This document shows positions 1-6,715 of a stretch of 6,928 nucleotides of DNA, one piece after another; within the stretch, counting starts at the first letter, position 1; the number at the start of each line of letters is the position of its first letter. Source of the DNA: an uncultured Clostridia bacterium (GTDB lineage Bacteria; Bacillota; Clostridia; Christensenellales; Borkfalkiaceae); contig CAJOMM010000035.1 of the NCBI GenBank assembly GCA_905235765.1, positions 1,857 through 8,784 of the forward strand, written 5' to 3'. Under the pieces are notes generated by a model. The model was not told where the DNA came from, did no database searches, and was given only the letters and a program-made list of their open reading frames with translations. A program made the translations under genes and the position numbers.

Positions 1-75
1 AAATGCATCGAAGTCGATAAAAATTATAAAATAATTAAAATAACTAAGGTTATTAAAGACGACGGGGAAGTTTAA
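1..75 (+). CDS. 3' end of an unidentified gene (partial)
   Basis: The first frame is open from the window edge to a TAA at 73–75 and gives 24 C-terminal residues, lysine- and isoleucine-rich and ending KDDGEV. I do not recognise the family from so short a tail. The composition, alternating charged and beta-branched residues, suits the last beta strands of a soluble protein, but that is inference. No terminator hairpin lies directly after the stop. The nearest one is at 230–277, so the transcript may run on to there. The piece may also be a chance open frame, but it fills the window edge and has codon choice similar to the downstream genes. Confidence 0.45.
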   Translation, partial: KCIEVDKNYKIIKITKVIKDDGEV

Positions 76-133
76 GTGAAAACAGGGGTAGAAGCCCGTG
101 AAAGCACTCATAAAAAATTTAAACGAGAAACGA

Positions 134-162
134 TTGCCACCTTTTTGCATTTTTGATATAAT
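134..162 (+). promoter_or_regulatory. Predicted sigma-A-type promoter (forward)
   Basis: TTGCCA at 134–139 (5 of 6 matches to the -35 consensus) is separated by exactly 17 nt from a perfect TATAAT at 157–162. A TG dinucleotide one base before it gives an extended -10 box. Transcription would start near 169. No conventional gene follows before the hairpin at 230–277, so the promoter either drives a small RNA or feeds read-through toward proC across the tRNA locus. The match is strong, but the region is A+T-rich and chance promoters are common in such DNA. Confidence 0.55.
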
Positions 163-192
163 GTAATTGCAAAATGAGTGTTATATCAAAAA
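150..192. repeat. 12-bp inverted repeat over the promoter -10 region
   Basis: TTTTTGATATAA at 150–161 is the perfect reverse complement of TTATATCAAAAA at 181–192, with 19 nt between the arms. The left arm contains most of the -10 box of the forward promoter and the right arm lies in the expected early transcript. Both arms lack a trailing T-run in either direction, so this is not a terminator. It could be an operator for a dimeric repressor, or simply an A+T-rich palindrome. Confidence 0.5.
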
Positions 193-277
193 ATAGGATA
201 TATCACACTAAAATGTGGTAACAAACAATAAAAATCGCTATATCTAAGCGGTTTTAAGCCTAAAAATAGCGATTTTT
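169..277 (+). ncRNA. Possible small RNA between promoter and terminator
   Basis: A transcript starting about 7 nt after the -10 box and stopping at the 230–277 hairpin would be roughly 110 nt. It can form a 6-bp hairpin, ATCACA (202–207) with TGTGGT (214–219) including one G·U pair, followed by the long terminator stem. It contains a 15-codon frame at 174–221 (MSVISKNRIYHTKMW), but there is no ribosome binding site, and the ATG would sit only about 5 nt from the predicted 5' end, so coding is unlikely. No known RNA family is recognised. This call rests only on promoter and terminator geometry and is tentative. Confidence 0.3.
230..277. terminator. Bidirectional intrinsic terminator
   Basis: AAAAATCGCTA at 230–240 pairs perfectly with TAGCGATTTTT at 267–277, an 11-bp stem enclosing 26 nt. 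The outer A/T pairs supply a T-run after the GC-containing part of the stem in both directions. On the reverse strand it begins 6 nt past the encoded CCA of the tRNA and the T-run continues as TTTTTATTGTTTG, so it is the natural terminator of that tRNA. On the forward strand it would end transcripts from the 134–162 promoter. The long loop makes it a weaker terminator than the one at 6752. Confidence 0.65.
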
Positions 278-283
278 ACATAA

Positions 284-353
284 TGGCAGGGGAGACGCGA
301 TTACGCAACCGGCGGTTTTGGAGACCGCTGCTCTACCGTTGAGCCACTCCCCT
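284..353 (-). tRNA. tRNA-Trp (CCA anticodon) with a shortened T-arm
   Basis: Read on the reverse strand, the 7-bp acceptor stem pairs AGGGGAG (347–353) with CTCCCCT (288–294), all Watson–Crick. The D-arm is GCTC/GAGC with loop AACGGTA, which keeps G18 G19. The anticodon arm is GCGGT/ACCGC with loop CTCCAAA, so the anticodon is CCA, for tryptophan. Discriminator G73 and a genomically encoded CCA (284–286) follow, as expected for bacterial tRNA-Trp. The odd part is the T-arm (295–307): only 13 nt instead of 17, reading TGCGTAATCGCGT. It can form about 3–4 pairs around a UAAU loop and has no TTCRA motif, so the usual D-loop/T-loop contacts cannot form normally. Everything else, including promoter and terminator, looks intact. 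It may be an atypical working tRNA, a decaying copy, or a sequence error. Confidence 0.85.
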
Positions 354-364
354 AAAGCAAATAG

Positions 365-394
365 ATTATAATATAAAATAAGTATATTAGTCAA
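365..394 (-). promoter_or_regulatory. Promoter of the tRNA-Trp gene
   Basis: On the reverse strand, TTGACT (389–394, one mismatch to the -35 consensus) is followed after 18 nt by a perfect TATAAT (365–370). The tRNA's first base at 353 lies 11 nt beyond the -10 box, so the 5' leader to be trimmed would be only about 4–5 nt. This is a strong, well-placed promoter for a single-tRNA transcript ending at the 230–277 hairpin. The forward strand also contains a TATAAT here (367–372) that could serve proC, but no matching -35 box is visible at normal spacing. Confidence 0.7.
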
Positions 395-410
395 TTAAAT
401 TGAGGTTAAA

Positions 411-1226
411 ATGGAAAAGAAATTTAAATTAGGCGTTATTGGCGCCGGTTTTATGTCGACAGCAATCATCAGCGGCGCTCTTAAATCGGGTTTTTTGCCG
501 GAGAATAAAATTGTCGTCAGCGATATTAACGAGAACTCTTTTGAAAAACTCAAAGATTATAAAATAAATACGACTCTTTCTAATTCGTACGTTTTTGAAA
601 ATTCAGAATACGTTTTGTTTGCGATAAAACCTCAAAACTTTAAATCCGTTATAGAGAAAGAACAATTTATACCTTGCAACAAATTCATTTCCATAATGGC
701 AGGAGTTAAAAAAGATTACATAAAATCGGTTATAGGCAGTAAAGACATTTCGGTTGCGCGCTGTATGCCTAATACGCCTTGTTCGGTTGGGTATGGTGCC
801 GTAGGTTTGGACGTAACAGATTATTCGCAAAAAAGTGAAATAGATTTTATAAACGGACTTTTCGGTTGTTTTTCTAAAGTCGTTTTTTTGGATGAAGATA
901 AGCTTAATGCGGTTACGGGGATAAGCGGCAGTTCACCGGCTTATTTTTATCTTTTTGCCAAGTGTTTAATAGACGCCGGCGTTAAAAACGGACTTTCTGA
1001 AGACGCCGCTAAAAGTTTAGTGGTTAATACGATGATAGGAAGCGGTAAAATGCTTCAATTAAACAACGATAAATCTATTGACGAATTGATCGACGCGGTG
1101 TGTAGTAAAGGCGGAACGACCATTGAGGCTATAAAATCTTTTAAATCCGATGAAATAGAAGCTGTCGTTCAACGTGCCGTTGACGCTTGCGTAAAACGTT
1201 CCGGCGAACTGGAGTCCGGTTTATGA
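411..1226 (+). CDS. proC: Pyrroline-5-carboxylate reductase
   Basis: A cytosolic enzyme catalysing the last step of proline synthesis, NAD(P)H-dependent reduction of 1-pyrroline-5-carboxylate to L-proline. The 271 residues match the usual family length. The N-terminal Rossmann fold begins with GVIGAGFMSTAI (residues 8–19), followed by AIKPQ (71–75) and RCMPNTP (117–123), both typical of the family. The C-terminal all-helical dimerisation domain carries GISGSSPAY (170–178) and the signature segment CSKGGTTIEAI (231–241), corresponding to the more common SPGGTT. The ATG is supported by GAGG at 402–405, six bases upstream. It is the first gene of the forward cluster, and its stop codon overlaps the rnhA start. 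Its own promoter is not clear: transcription may start in the A+T-rich stretch shared with the divergent tRNA promoter. No key residue appears to be missing. Confidence 0.95.
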   Translation: MEKKFKLGVIGAGFMSTAIISGALKSGFLPENKIVVSDINENSFEKLKDYKINTTLSNSYVFENSEYVLFAIKPQNFKSVIEKEQFIPCNKFISIMAGVKKDYIKSVIGSKDISVARCMPNTPCSVGYGAVGLDVTDYSQKSEIDFINGLFGCFSKVVFLDEDKLNAVTGISGSSPAYFYLFAKCLIDAGVKNGLSEDAAKSLVVNTMIGSGKMLQLNNDKSIDELIDAVCSKGGTTIEAIKSFKSDEIEAVVQRAVDACVKRSGELESGL

Positions 1227-1666
1227 AGCACGTCGACATTTATACTGACGGCGCTTGCAGCGGAAATCCCGGAAAAGGTGGGTTTTGCGCTATACTCGTT
1301 TACGAGGGTAAAGAGAAAATAATCGACGGCGGAGAAGTTTTGACGACCAATAATCGTATGGAACTTCAGGCGGTAATCAGTGGGCTTACCGCACTAAAAG
1401 AAAAATGTTCCGTAACCGTTTACAGCGATTCGCAATACGTTGTAGAAGCGATAAATTCAGATTGGTTATCTTCCTGGGAAAAAAACGGCTGGAAAACTTC
1501 CGGGAAAAAAGAAGTAAAAAACGTTGATCTTTGGAAAAAATTATCCGATTTAATGAGTTTGCATAAAGTTGAATTTGTTAAAGTTAAAGGACATTCTGAC
1601 AACGAATATAATAACCGTTGCGATAAAATTGCGGTAAATTTTTATAAAAACGAAAATAAAGACTGA
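1223..1666 (+). CDS. rnhA: Ribonuclease HI
   Basis: An endonuclease that cuts the RNA strand of RNA:DNA hybrids, removing R-loops and primers in the cytoplasm. I chose the ATG at 1223 over an in-frame ATG at 1187 because it gives the normal N-terminus (MKHVDIYTDGACSGNPG), sits 8 nt after GGAG (1211–1214) and overlaps the proC stop as ATGA. The product is 147 residues. The catalytic carboxylates are all visible, with numbering close to the E. coli enzyme: D9, E47 (in NNRMELQA), D69 (in YSDSQYV) and D134, plus the loop histidine H124 in VKGHSDN. The tryptophan- and lysine-rich segment around 81–100 is the basic protrusion that binds hybrids in type HI enzymes. The 4-nt overlap suggests translational coupling to proC. 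No defect seen. Confidence 0.95.
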   Translation: MKHVDIYTDGACSGNPGKGGFCAILVYEGKEKIIDGGEVLTTNNRMELQAVISGLTALKEKCSVTVYSDSQYVVEAINSDWLSSWEKNGWKTSGKKEVKNVDLWKKLSDLMSLHKVEFVKVKGHSDNEYNNRCDKIAVNFYKNENKD

Positions 1667-1705
1667 CAAAAGGATAACTGAGATTCTCGTTAATATAATA
1701 TTATT

Positions 1706-2608
1706 ATGGGAATTAAGTCATCTAAAAAAACGTTTATAGAAACTTTATGGGCTATATCGATTGCGATTGCGTCCGGTTGCGCAATTTTATTCGGCGTTTT
1801 ATATGTTGAAAACTGTTCTTTCGAAACGTTTTTATATAGTAAAAGCAGGATAATTGTTTCCGCTATCGTAACTTTAATTTCGCTTTGCAGTATTCTTAGC
1901 GTAATTTTTTTAAGAGGACAATGCAAATTGTTGTTTAAAGTTATGGTTTTAATAATTTTATCCGTAACTTTTTTGCTCGCCTTATTATACTTTTACAAAA
2001 AAAGCGGACTTTCGGATAAAATAAATTCGATTGAAGACTTAAGAAATTTTATTTCTTCCGGCGAAAATGCGGTTTTGTATTTTATTATAATACAATTTTT
2101 GCAAGTCGTTGTACTTCCGATTCCGTCTTTCGTAACAGTAGGCGCAGGGGTCCTTATGTTCGGCGAATTCAAAGGCGCAATTTACAGTTGTATAGGCATA
2201 ATTATCGGATCTCTCGTAGCATTTTTTATAGGTAGAATTTTCGGTTACAGAACAGTTAAGTGGCTTATAGGTGAAGAAAAACTTAATAAAACGTTAAACA
2301 TTGTCAAAGGGAAAGATAAGGTAATACTTACTTTTATGTTTTTGTTCCCGTTTTTCCCGGACGACCTGCTTTGCTTTGTTGCCGGAATAACCACGATAAG
2401 CCCCGCCTTCTTTTGTGTAATGATAATTGTTACGCGTATAATTACTGTTTTCACGTCGTCATATTCGTTAGGAAATAAAATTATACCGTTTGACACATGG
2501 TGGGGGATCACGCTTTGGTGTATGTTCTTTATTGTTACTTTTTTCATTATGCGAATTTTACTTAAAAACGGCGATAAATTTTTTAATAGGAAGAAAAAAT
2601 CTGAATAA
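1706..2608 (+). CDS. VTT/TVP38 (DedA-superfamily) membrane protein
   Basis: A polytopic inner-membrane protein of the VTT (SNARE-associated, TVP38/TMEM64) family. Relatives in this superfamily include lipid scramblases and flippases such as the undecaprenyl-phosphate recycling proteins, but the substrate of this one cannot be read from sequence. About eight hydrophobic segments are visible, near residues 14–34, 48–69, 75–97, 122–150, 157–178, 206–228, 232–252 and 267–287. The VTT core lies in the second half: VLPIPS (136–141), GVLMFG (148–153), FFIGRIFGYR (173–182) and FPFFPDDLLCFVAG (214–227), the re-entrant-loop motifs of TVP38-type proteins. At 300 residues it is longer than typical TVP38 proteins because of about 115 N-terminal residues with three extra membrane segments. 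The C-terminus is lysine-rich (NRKKKSE), suggesting a cytoplasmic end. The ATG is forced by an upstream in-frame stop at 1691, yet no Shine–Dalgarno is visible. Confidence 0.85.
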   Translation: MGIKSSKKTFIETLWAISIAIASGCAILFGVLYVENCSFETFLYSKSRIIVSAIVTLISLCSILSVIFLRGQCKLLFKVMVLIILSVTFLLALLYFYKKSGLSDKINSIEDLRNFISSGENAVLYFIIIQFLQVVVLPIPSFVTVGAGVLMFGEFKGAIYSCIGIIIGSLVAFFIGRIFGYRTVKWLIGEEKLNKTLNIVKGKDKVILTFMFLFPFFPDDLLCFVAGITTISPAFFCVMIIVTRIITVFTSSYSLGNKIIPFDTWWGITLWCMFFIVTFFIMRILLKNGDKFFNRKKKSE

Positions 2609-2616
2609 AAACCACT

Positions 2617-3837
2617 ATGAACAAAACGGTTGTTATAGGCGGAGGCGCGGCTGGGCTTTTTGCGGCGTATTCGTCGGCGTTAAAAGGAAATAAAGTTATA
2701 CTGATAGAAAAAAACGAAAAACTCGGTAAAAAGATTTATATTACCGGTAAAGGACGTTGCAACCTAAGTAATTTTGTAGATATAAACGAATTTCTAAATA
2801 ACGTTGTTTCTAATTCTAAATTTCTATATAGCGCGTTAAACCGTTTATCACCCTCTGACACGTATTCTTTTTTTGAAAATTTGGGATTGAAACTTAAGAT
2901 TGAAAGAGGCAATAGAGTTTTCCCTTTAAGCGACAAGGCGAGCGACGTTACCAAAACGCTTGAACGAGGGATAAAAAGTTTAGGCGCTGAAGTTCGATTG
3001 AATGAAAAAGTAAAGGACATTTTAACGAAAGACGGCAAAGTTACCGGTATTATTTCCGATAGCGGAACCGAAGCGTGTGATTCTGTTATCGTGTGTACCG
3101 GAGGGCTTTCGTATCCTTCGACAGGGAGCGATGGCGACGGTTACGTTTTTGCCAAAAATCTCGGACATACTGTTACAAAACTTTCTCCGTCTTTGGTAGG
3201 GTTGGAATTATACGGCAACGAATTTTTGGATATGCAAGGATTATCCTTAAAAAACGTCGCGATAAAAGTTTTGTCGAAAGATAAAGTTATATATGAGGAT
3301 TTCGGAGAAATGCTTTTTACCCATTACGGCGTTTCCGGACCTATAATTTTATCCGCTTCTTGTATATTGTCAAAAACAGATATAAATGGGATTAAACTTC
3401 ATATCGATCTTAAACCTGCTTTGGATTCTAAAAAATTAGACGAAAAATTACAAAGAGAATTTAAGGAAAGGAATATTTCCGACGTTTTTAACGCTATGAG
3501 GTCAACTCTTCCGAAATCATTGATCCAAACCGTACTGAATCGTGCGTCCGTCAAAACTAAACTCAGGTGTTGCGACTTAAAAAGACAAGACAGGGAAAAT
3601 TTGGTTAATACAATTAAAGATTTAGAATTTTCAATTAAAGGGTTGAGGGGTTATAATGAGGCGATAGTTACTTCCGGCGGAATAAACGTTAAAGAAATAA
3701 ATTCCAAAACAATGGAAAGTAAAATTATAAAAGGTCTTTTTTTTGCAGGCGAAGTTTTAGACGTAGATTGTTTTACCGGAGGTTTTAATCTTCAGTCTGC
3801 ATTTTCAACGGGATATACCGCAGGAGAAAATTCTTAA
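2617..3837 (+). CDS. BaiN/HI0933-family FAD-dependent oxidoreductase
   Basis: A flavoprotein of the HI0933/YhiN/BaiN family (often annotated as NAD(P)/FAD-dependent oxidoreductase or aminoacetone oxidase family protein). The family is widespread and mostly of unknown function. BaiN itself reduces bile-acid intermediates, but that role should not be transferred here without evidence. The 406 residues match the family length. The N-terminal dinucleotide fold is VVIGGGAAGLFAAY (5–18). Family hallmarks follow: GKKIYITGKGRCNLSN (37–52), CTGGLSYPSTGSDGDGY (160–176), TSGGIN (352–357) and a C-terminal FAD-contact segment with AGEVLDVDC and TGGFNLQSA (377–395). It starts 8 nt after the VTT gene. The ATG has no strong Shine–Dalgarno, so coupling to the upstream gene is likely. 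Its position before cmk is a recurrent arrangement in Clostridia, which suggests co-expression rather than a shared pathway. Confidence 0.9.
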   Translation: MNKTVVIGGGAAGLFAAYSSALKGNKVILIEKNEKLGKKIYITGKGRCNLSNFVDINEFLNNVVSNSKFLYSALNRLSPSDTYSFFENLGLKLKIERGNRVFPLSDKASDVTKTLERGIKSLGAEVRLNEKVKDILTKDGKVTGIISDSGTEACDSVIVCTGGLSYPSTGSDGDGYVFAKNLGHTVTKLSPSLVGLELYGNEFLDMQGLSLKNVAIKVLSKDKVIYEDFGEMLFTHYGVSGPIILSASCILSKTDINGIKLHIDLKPALDSKKLDEKLQREFKERNISDVFNAMRSTLPKSLIQTVLNRASVKTKLRCCDLKRQDRENLVNTIKDLEFSIKGLRGYNEAIVTSGGINVKEINSKTMESKIIKGLFFAGEVLDVDCFTGGFNLQSAFSTGYTAGENS

Positions 3838-3849
3838 GGAGAAAATATT

Positions 3850-4512
3850 ATGAATAAAATTATTAAAATTGCGCTTGACGGACCGTCAGGCAGCGGAAAA
3901 AGTACGATAGCGAAAGCGCTGTCTGAAAAGCTGAAAATCTTATATTTAGATACGGGGGCAATGTATAGGGCGGTCGCGCTTAAAGCTATTAAGTGCGGCG
4001 TCGATCCTTTTGATGAAGAAGGCGTTAAGACTTTTATTGACGATATCGACCTTAAAATCAAATACGAAAACGGAAGCCAAAGAACAATTTTAGACGGGGA
4101 AGACGTTTCGGGAAAAATCAGAGAACCTCACGTATCTATGGCAGCCTCGAATATTTCAAGTCTTAAATGCGTAAGACTTAAAATGGTAGAAATGCAGAGG
4201 AAAATAGCGTCTGAAATTTCATGCGTGTTAGACGGAAGAGATATTGGATCTTATGTTTTACCTAACGCCGATTATAAGTTTTTTATTACGGCAAGTGCAG
4301 ATGTCAGAGCCAAAAGAAGATTTGACGAATTATCGGCAAAAGGGCATAAAGTAGATTTTGAGGAATTGAAAAAAGAGATTATACAACGCGATTATAACGA
4401 TTCAAACAGAGAATTTTCTCCGCTTGTAAAATCTAAAGATTGCATTGAAATAGATACTTCATCTATGACGATCGAACAGGTTTTAGACGCCGTTATGTCA
4501 TACATAAAATAA
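3850..4512 (+). CDS. cmk: Cytidylate kinase
   Basis: A cytosolic (d)CMP kinase that phosphorylates CMP and dCMP to the diphosphates using ATP, salvaging pyrimidines and feeding RNA, DNA and phospholipid precursors. The 220 residues are a normal length. Motifs in order: P-loop GPSGSGKST (11–19), LDTGAMYRAV (33–42) from the nucleoside-monophosphate site, IREPHVS (90–96) preceding the substrate-contact helices, LDGRDIGSYVLPNA (127–140), TASADVRAKRR (147–157) and the lid segment RDYNDSNREFSPL (180–192). All match bacterial Cmk. The start is well supported by AAGGAG (3836–3841), eight bases before the ATG and overlapping the preceding stop. It is followed after only 7 nt by the ispH–rpsA fusion. 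In many Clostridia an acyltransferase gene sits between cmk and ispH; here there is none. Confidence 0.95.
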   Translation: MNKIIKIALDGPSGSGKSTIAKALSEKLKILYLDTGAMYRAVALKAIKCGVDPFDEEGVKTFIDDIDLKIKYENGSQRTILDGEDVSGKIREPHVSMAASNISSLKCVRLKMVEMQRKIASEISCVLDGRDIGSYVLPNADYKFFITASADVRAKRRFDELSAKGHKVDFEELKKEIIQRDYNDSNREFSPLVKSKDCIEIDTSSMTIEQVLDAVMSYIK

Positions 4513-4519
4513 TTAAAAT

Positions 4520-6715
4520 ATGATAGTAGTTAAAGGGAAAAACAACGGTTTTTGTTTTGGGGTGAAAAGAGCGGTTGAAAGCGCGCTTTCTCTAAAAGGC
4601 GAAAGGAATTTTGTGTTAGGTGAAATTATCCATAACGAGTCCGTTAACCGTAAAATAAATGATTCCGGAATAAAAACAATAAGCGATATTACGGATAACA
4701 GGTTATCTGAAGGCGATACCGTTCTGATCAGGACGCATGGCGAACCTAAATCGACTTTTAAAGAAGCCGAAAGAAAGAAGTTAAAAGTAATTGACTGCAC
4801 GTGCCCCTTTGTTAAGGAAATTCATAACATTGTGGAGAGCCACTATAATGACGGCTACCGTATTGCAATTATAGGAAACTCTGAGCATCCGGAGATAAAA
4901 GGAATAAACGGGTGGTGTAACAATACCGCGGTTATTGTTGATGATATAGGTGATTTAAATAAAATTGAAGCAGATAAGCTATGTATCGTTGTTCAAACGA
5001 CGTATTCTGAAGAAAAATTTGACAGAATAATAAAAAATTTTGAGGCTAAACGCGTTAAAACAGTTGATATTTTTAAAACTATTTGCTATACTACAAAAGA
5101 CAGGCAAAAAGAAGCGGATTTAATTTCCAAAAAGTGCGAAGCGACGTTGGTCGTCGGCGGAGAAAACAGCAATAATACGGAAAAACTTTTCGAGATTTGT
5201 AAAAGAAATTCCGAAAACGTTTTCAGAATTACCGATCCGTTAAATTTTGAATATAAGAAATTAAAAAAATTTTATAAGGTAGGAATTATCCTCGGCGCGT
5301 CAACGCCGGATGAGCAATTCCAAGAGGTTATCTCAAGTATGGAGAAGGTTACAGAAGACATCATAACTACCGAAACTATTGACGAACAGAAAGTTGAGGC
5401 TGTTTCGGAAAACGCGGAAAAAGAAAGCGAAACCGTTGACGCTGTAAATGCGGAGGCCGTTGCCGAAACCGTTAAGGAAGAAGCTGAAGGAGAGAAAACG
5501 TCGGTTTCAGCAAAATCGGAAATGGAAGCCGCTTTCGACAAAATCAAACCTAACAAAGATTTCAGAATCGGACAGATTGTAAGGGCGAAAATATCTTCTG
5601 CAAATGAAAACGGATTGACCGTGTCGGTAAATAACGCAAAGGTTGATTTTGAACTTCCGAAAGAAGAACTGTTAAACGAATATAATAAAGAAGACTATAA
5701 GGACAAAATCGGCGAAGAAATAAGAGTTATGGTCGTTGGTAAAAAGCCGCTTAAATTTTCCGAAAAAGCAATGGAAAAAGTTCTGAAGGAAGAAGCGGAT
5801 ATCGACGAAATCAGAAACGGTAAAATATTCGAGGTTCAGATAACCGAAACGAATAAGGGAGGACTTACCGGCAAGTACGGTAGTTATCAGGTATTTGTAC
5901 CTGCTTCTCAGATAAAACTCGGTTTCGTTAAGGACTTAGATAAATACGTTGGAAAAACGTTAAGACTTAAAGCCGAAAAAGTTGAATCGAGAGGCGCTCG
6001 TCGTCAGATAGTCGGTTCGCAGAAGGTTATTTTAGAAGCTGAAAAACAGGAAAGGGACGCTATACGCGCTGCTAAAGAAGCTGAATTTTTTGAAAGCGTT
6101 CAGGAAGGTGACGTCGTTTTGGGTACTCCGGTCAGATTTACGACTTTTGGTGCTTTCATCGACGTAAACGGATTCGATTGTCTTGCGCATATTTCCGATT
6201 TATCCTGGACGGGATGCGAACAATGTTCCGACGTTCTAGAGATTGGTAAACAATATGAGTTTATAATTCTTAAGATAAACCAAGAAAGCAAGAGAGTGTC
6301 CTTGGGATATAAACAATTACAACCAAAGCCTTGGGATTCCGTCGCTGAAAAATATAAGGTAGGAGACGTAATCACCGCAAAAGTAGTAAGGTTGGTTGGT
6401 TTCGGTGCGTTTGTTGAGGTTGAAAAAGGTGTGGACGGGTTAGTTCACGTTTCGCAAATTTCCAACGAATATCTTGAAAATCCGGCCACAGCGCTTCAGG
6501 TAGGGCAGGAAATTACTGCTAAAATAATGGATATTAACGTTGAAAAGGAAAAAATGAATTTATCCATTAAAGCATTGATTCCCGAAGAACCGAAACCTGA
6601 AAAAGTTGAGAGTAAAGCCAAAAAGGGCAAGAAGGATGAAGATGCTTCGAGGAGCCTGAACTTCGTGAGTGGAAAGAGGAAGGCGCTAACGGCGTTTCTA
6701 TTGCTGAAATGTTAG
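4520..6715 (+). CDS. ispH-rpsA: IspH–ribosomal protein S1 fusion, frameshifted at C-terminus
   Basis: A two-part protein. Residues 1–~275 are 4-hydroxy-3-methylbut-2-enyl diphosphate reductase, the [4Fe-4S] enzyme making IPP and DMAPP at the end of the MEP pathway. The cluster cysteines are C12 (NNGFCFGV), C95 (CTCPFV) and C189 (TICYTT). Active-site residues H38, H73 (RTHGEP), H123/E125 (SEHPE), T160/T161, S217/N219 (NSNNT) and S261 are in place. An acidic, alanine-rich linker (~276–345) leads to four S1 RNA-binding domains at about 348–420, 432–506, 527–597 and 612–684. The last two are the most canonical (TTFGAFIDV and VGFGAFVEV). This half should bind mRNA as ribosomal protein S1. Such fusions are known in Clostridia. 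The ATG follows cmk by 7 nt with no Shine–Dalgarno. From residue 710 the frame appears shifted: the final 22 residues to the TAG at 6713 are not S1-like, and the genuine tail lies in the -1 frame. Confidence 0.92.
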   Translation: MIVVKGKNNGFCFGVKRAVESALSLKGERNFVLGEIIHNESVNRKINDSGIKTISDITDNRLSEGDTVLIRTHGEPKSTFKEAERKKLKVIDCTCPFVKEIHNIVESHYNDGYRIAIIGNSEHPEIKGINGWCNNTAVIVDDIGDLNKIEADKLCIVVQTTYSEEKFDRIIKNFEAKRVKTVDIFKTICYTTKDRQKEADLISKKCEATLVVGGENSNNTEKLFEICKRNSENVFRITDPLNFEYKKLKKFYKVGIILGASTPDEQFQEVISSMEKVTEDIITTETIDEQKVEAVSENAEKESETVDAVNAEAVAETVKEEAEGEKTSVSAKSEMEAAFDKIKPNKDFRIGQIVRAKISSANENGLTVSVNNAKVDFELPKEELLNEYNKEDYKDKIGEEIRVMVVGKKPLKFSEKAMEKVLKEEADIDEIRNGKIFEVQITETNKGGLTGKYGSYQVFVPASQIKLGFVKDLDKYVGKTLRLKAEKVESRGARRQIVGSQKVILEAEKQERDAIRAAKEAEFFESVQEGDVVLGTPVRFTTFGAFIDVNGFDCLAHISDLSWTGCEQCSDVLEIGKQYEFIILKINQESKRVSLGYKQLQPKPWDSVAEKYKVGDVITAKVVRLVGFGAFVEVEKGVDGLVHVSQISNEYLENPATALQVGQEITAKIMDINVEKEKMNLSIKALIPEEPKPEKVESKAKKGKKDEDASRSLNFVSGKRKALTAFLLLKC

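Noticed and set aside
76..166. Two short frames with GTG starts (76–156 and 98–166) after the left-edge gene
   Set aside because: They are 22–26 codons, overlap each other in different frames, run into the predicted promoter and resemble nothing I know.
174..221. 15-codon frame ending in a Trp codon beside a tRNA-Trp gene, as a tryptophan leader peptide
   Set aside because: It has one Trp codon, no ribosome binding site and no alternative antiterminator stem, and the nearest forward gene downstream is proC, not a trp gene.
169..410. T-box riboswitch ahead of proC
   Set aside because: No conserved T-box sequence or specifier-loop structure is visible, and the tRNA itself lies in this interval on the other strand.
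1187..1222. Earlier in-frame start for rnhA at 1187
   Set aside because: It would add 12 residues absent from RNase HI and overlap proC by 40 nt; the ATG at 1223 has a better ribosome site and the ATGA overlap.
1663..1705. Internal promoter for the VTT gene (TATAAT at 1694–1699)
   Set aside because: No -35 box at 16–18 nt spacing and no extended -10; A+T-rich sequence makes a lone TATAAT weak evidence.
6615..6630. Programmed -1 frameshift at the A-rich run CAAAAAGGG in rpsA
   Set aside because: After slipping there the -1 frame meets TGA at 6637–6639, so it cannot reach the natural tail.
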